Assembly: GCA_900128585.1 (NCBI GenBank)
Contig: LT642331.1
Location: 5,420 to 22,596, forward strand
Reading direction: 5' to 3'
DNA length: 17,177 nt
Origin: Stramenopiles sp. TOSAG23-3
Taxonomy: Eukaryota > Sar
Shown here: one piece after another, positions 15,687 through 17,177 of the stretch
Layout: every line of letters starts with the position of its first letter
Position numbering within the stretch: the first letter of the stretch is position 1
Translations under genes and position numbers: made by a program
The notes under the pieces: generated by a model
What the model saw: the letters and a program-made list of their open reading frames with translations, nothing else
What the model was told of the DNA's origin: nothing
Database searches by the model: none

Positions 15687-16712
15687 ATGTCTGAATTTGT
15701 ATTGAAGGAGAACCCTAACCGTCCAGGTGCACGGTCGGCAGCGCTTGGTGCCCAGGATGGTGACAAAAAGAAACCAAAGAAGAAGAACTCAAAGGGCAAG
15801 GGGGGAAAAGTAGTCGAGGATCCAAAGTTTCGATGCCGTTTTTATGAGGAAGAGTACCCAGAGACGGAGTCCGTTGTCGTCGTCCAGGTAAATGAGATCA
15901 AAACCATGGGGGCGTACGTCTCCTTGCTCGAGTACGATAATGTTGAGGGCATGGTCTTGCTCTCGGAACTTTCTAGGCGCCGCATCCGTTCGATCAACAA
16001 GATCATCCGGGTCGGGAAGACCGAGTGCGTTAGCGTGCTCCGCGTAGACCAAGAGAGGGGTTATATCGATCTGTCCAAGCGCAGGGCGTCCATTGAAGAT
16101 GTAAAGAAGTGCAACGAGCGGTACAACAAGAGCAAAGCCGTCCATAGCATCATGAGGCACGTTGCGGAACACCTCGACATGAGTTTGTTGGAACTCAACC
16201 AAAAGATTACCTGGCCGCTCTACAAGGCGAAGGGCCACGCCTATGACGCGTTCAAGCTGGCGATCACGTCACAAGACATTTTTAACGGACTCGACATGAG
16301 CGATGACGTCAGAAAGGTGCTGATGGAAAACATCCAGCGCCGGTTGACGCCGCAGCCCATCAAGATCCGCGCCGACATCGAAGTCACATGCTTCAAATAC
16401 GAAGGCGTCGACGCCGTCCGCACGGCCCTGCGCGAGGCCTACAAGTTTGGGACCACGGACCTGCCGTTCGAAGTCAACCTCATCGCGCCCCCACTGTACG
16501 TCGTTCGCTCCCAGGCGCTCGACAAGGAGCAAGGGATAAAACGATGCAAGGAAGCCATCGAGGCCATTACGGCCAAGATCAAAGAGAAAGGGGGCACGTT
16601 GAACATTAAAATGGAGCCGCGGGCGACTACGAACAAGGACGAGGAAAAGTTGGAAGAATTAATGGAACAGATGGAATTGGAAAACGCAGAGTTCGATGGA
16701 GACGACGATTAA
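15687..16712 (+). CDS. Translation initiation factor eIF2 subunit alpha, 341 aa
   Basis: eIF2-alpha is the regulatory subunit of the eIF2-GTP-Met-tRNAi ternary complex in the cytosol. Phosphorylation of its S1-domain serine blocks eIF2B and shuts down initiation under stress. The S1 domain begins at KFRCRFYEEEYPE (about 47). The phospho-site loop LLSELSRRRIRSI is fully conserved; the serine equivalent to human Ser51 is S96 (TCT at 15972-15974). The kinase-docking KGYID motif is RGYID here (124-128). The helical domain contains HAYDAFKLAI, and the C-terminal alpha/beta domain contains RRLTPQPIKIRADIEV and NLIAPPLYVV, ending ENAEFDGDDD. Human eIF2-alpha starts its S1 domain near residue 5, so this protein carries about 44 extra N-terminal residues with nine lysines between 27 and 41. 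The ATG has A at -3; the next Met is residue 74, inside the S1 domain, so the extension is probably real. The stop is TAA. Identity is certain. Confidence 0.98.
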   Translation: MSEFVLKENPNRPGARSAALGAQDGDKKKPKKKNSKGKGGKVVEDPKFRCRFYEEEYPETESVVVVQVNEIKTMGAYVSLLEYDNVEGMVLLSELSRRRIRSINKIIRVGKTECVSVLRVDQERGYIDLSKRRASIEDVKKCNERYNKSKAVHSIMRHVAEHLDMSLLELNQKITWPLYKAKGHAYDAFKLAITSQDIFNGLDMSDDVRKVLMENIQRRLTPQPIKIRADIEVTCFKYEGVDAVRTALREAYKFGTTDLPFEVNLIAPPLYVVRSQALDKEQGIKRCKEAIEAITAKIKEKGGTLNIKMEPRATTNKDEEKLEELMEQMELENAEFDGDDD

Positions 16713-17177
16713 TTTTTTTTTCTGTTTCTAAATATCCAATATATACATATATTATATGAGTATGGATCAAACCATTCGTACGAACAAAGCATTCACAGCT
16801 CTCTTTCAACCCTCGCCTCAAAAACTAACAAAGTCGTCTGTCTGTTAAGGCACTTTTTGAATATGATATCATATCATATGATTTCATATCATATGATACT
16901 TTTAAATGTAGTATTTTATGCTCTCCTAATAATCTTTCCTTCTTTTTCCATCGACAATGCTGTCCTTCGTTATTTATAAAATTAAGGATTAACTTTTACA
17001 AGGGAACATTATTTAATTTATAATGATATATATTTATACAATTAAAAAACAAAGGAATATGGAAGATGAAATATTGAATAAAATTATTTAAATATCTTAA
17101 ATTATCAAAAAGAGACAACTCCTCATATTCTTGCTATGCTATACCTTATTTTAATAGGCAAATACCATCGTGTACAT
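16713..17177. other. 3' flank of eIF2-alpha, no gene seen
   Basis: 465 bp of AT-rich DNA to the window edge. It starts with a T-run after the eIF2-alpha stop and holds a palindrome cluster at 16861-16898. No AATAAA lies close behind the stop; the nearest is far away, near 17075. No ORF with a coding look and no RNA gene was found. Confidence 0.5.
16861..16898. repeat. Cluster of overlapping palindromes
   Basis: ATATGATATCATAT (16861-16874) is a perfect 14-bp palindrome. ATCATATGAT occurs at 16873-16882 and again at 16888-16897, within TATCATATGATA (16887-16898). CATATCATATGAT is directly repeated at 15-bp spacing (16870 and 16885). It lies about 150 bp beyond the eIF2-alpha stop. Confidence 0.85.

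Noticed and set aside
1-17177. Non-standard genetic code, mobile elements, CRISPR, tRNA or rRNA
   Set aside because: TAA, TAG and TGA all end real genes. No transposase, reverse transcriptase, spaced direct-repeat array or cloverleaf-like segment was seen.

Overview
The window is nuclear DNA from a unicellular eukaryote. It carries five long, apparently intron-free protein genes with eukaryote-only domains: formin, SFI1-type centrin-binding repeats, a RING finger on a long coiled coil, and eIF2-alpha. All three standard stop codons terminate genes here (TGA three times, TAG once, TAA once), so the code is standard. Genes are moderately GC-rich and the gaps are strongly AT-rich with many microsatellites. 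An intron-poor protist or alga with centrin-based structures (basal bodies or a spindle-pole organiser) fits best. The sequence does not let me name a lineage with confidence.

Layout: (1) 1-530 is a CTT-rich polypyrimidine stretch and AT-rich leader, followed by a 268-aa coiled-coil protein on + (531-1337) with a candidate Atg8-binding motif at its C-terminus. (2) A PH-GBD/FH3-FH1-FH2-DAD formin lies on - (5673 to 1513) and converges on gene 1. (3) A 1.2-kb divergent spacer (5674-6907) full of GAAA/TTTC repeats contains a perfect 37-bp inverted repeat. (4) A 1707-aa SFI1-like protein lies on + (6908-12031). (5) A 332-bp convergent spacer contains a near-perfect 51-nt palindrome. (6) An 844-aa coiled-coil RING protein lies on - (14898 to 12364). 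(7) A 788-bp divergent spacer follows. (8) eIF2-alpha lies on + (15687-16712) with a conserved regulatory serine and an unusual lysine-rich N-terminal extension. (9) The AT-rich 3' flank holds a palindrome cluster.

The five genes strictly alternate in strand. The two divergent gaps are long (1234 and 788 bp) and the two convergent gaps short (175 and 332 bp), so each divergent gap probably holds two promoters. Formin (actin) and the SFI1-like protein (centrin/microtubule organiser) share one such gap; the RING protein and eIF2-alpha share the other. No pathway links all five.

The most interesting signals are a WASP-like acidic-tryptophan tail at the extreme C-terminus of the formin, the Lys-rich extension on eIF2-alpha, the long inverted repeat and palindrome in two spacers, and a repeated TAGGGTTT (plant telo-box-like) octamer found only in the two divergent spacers. 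I found no mobile-element gene, CRISPR array, tRNA or rRNA.
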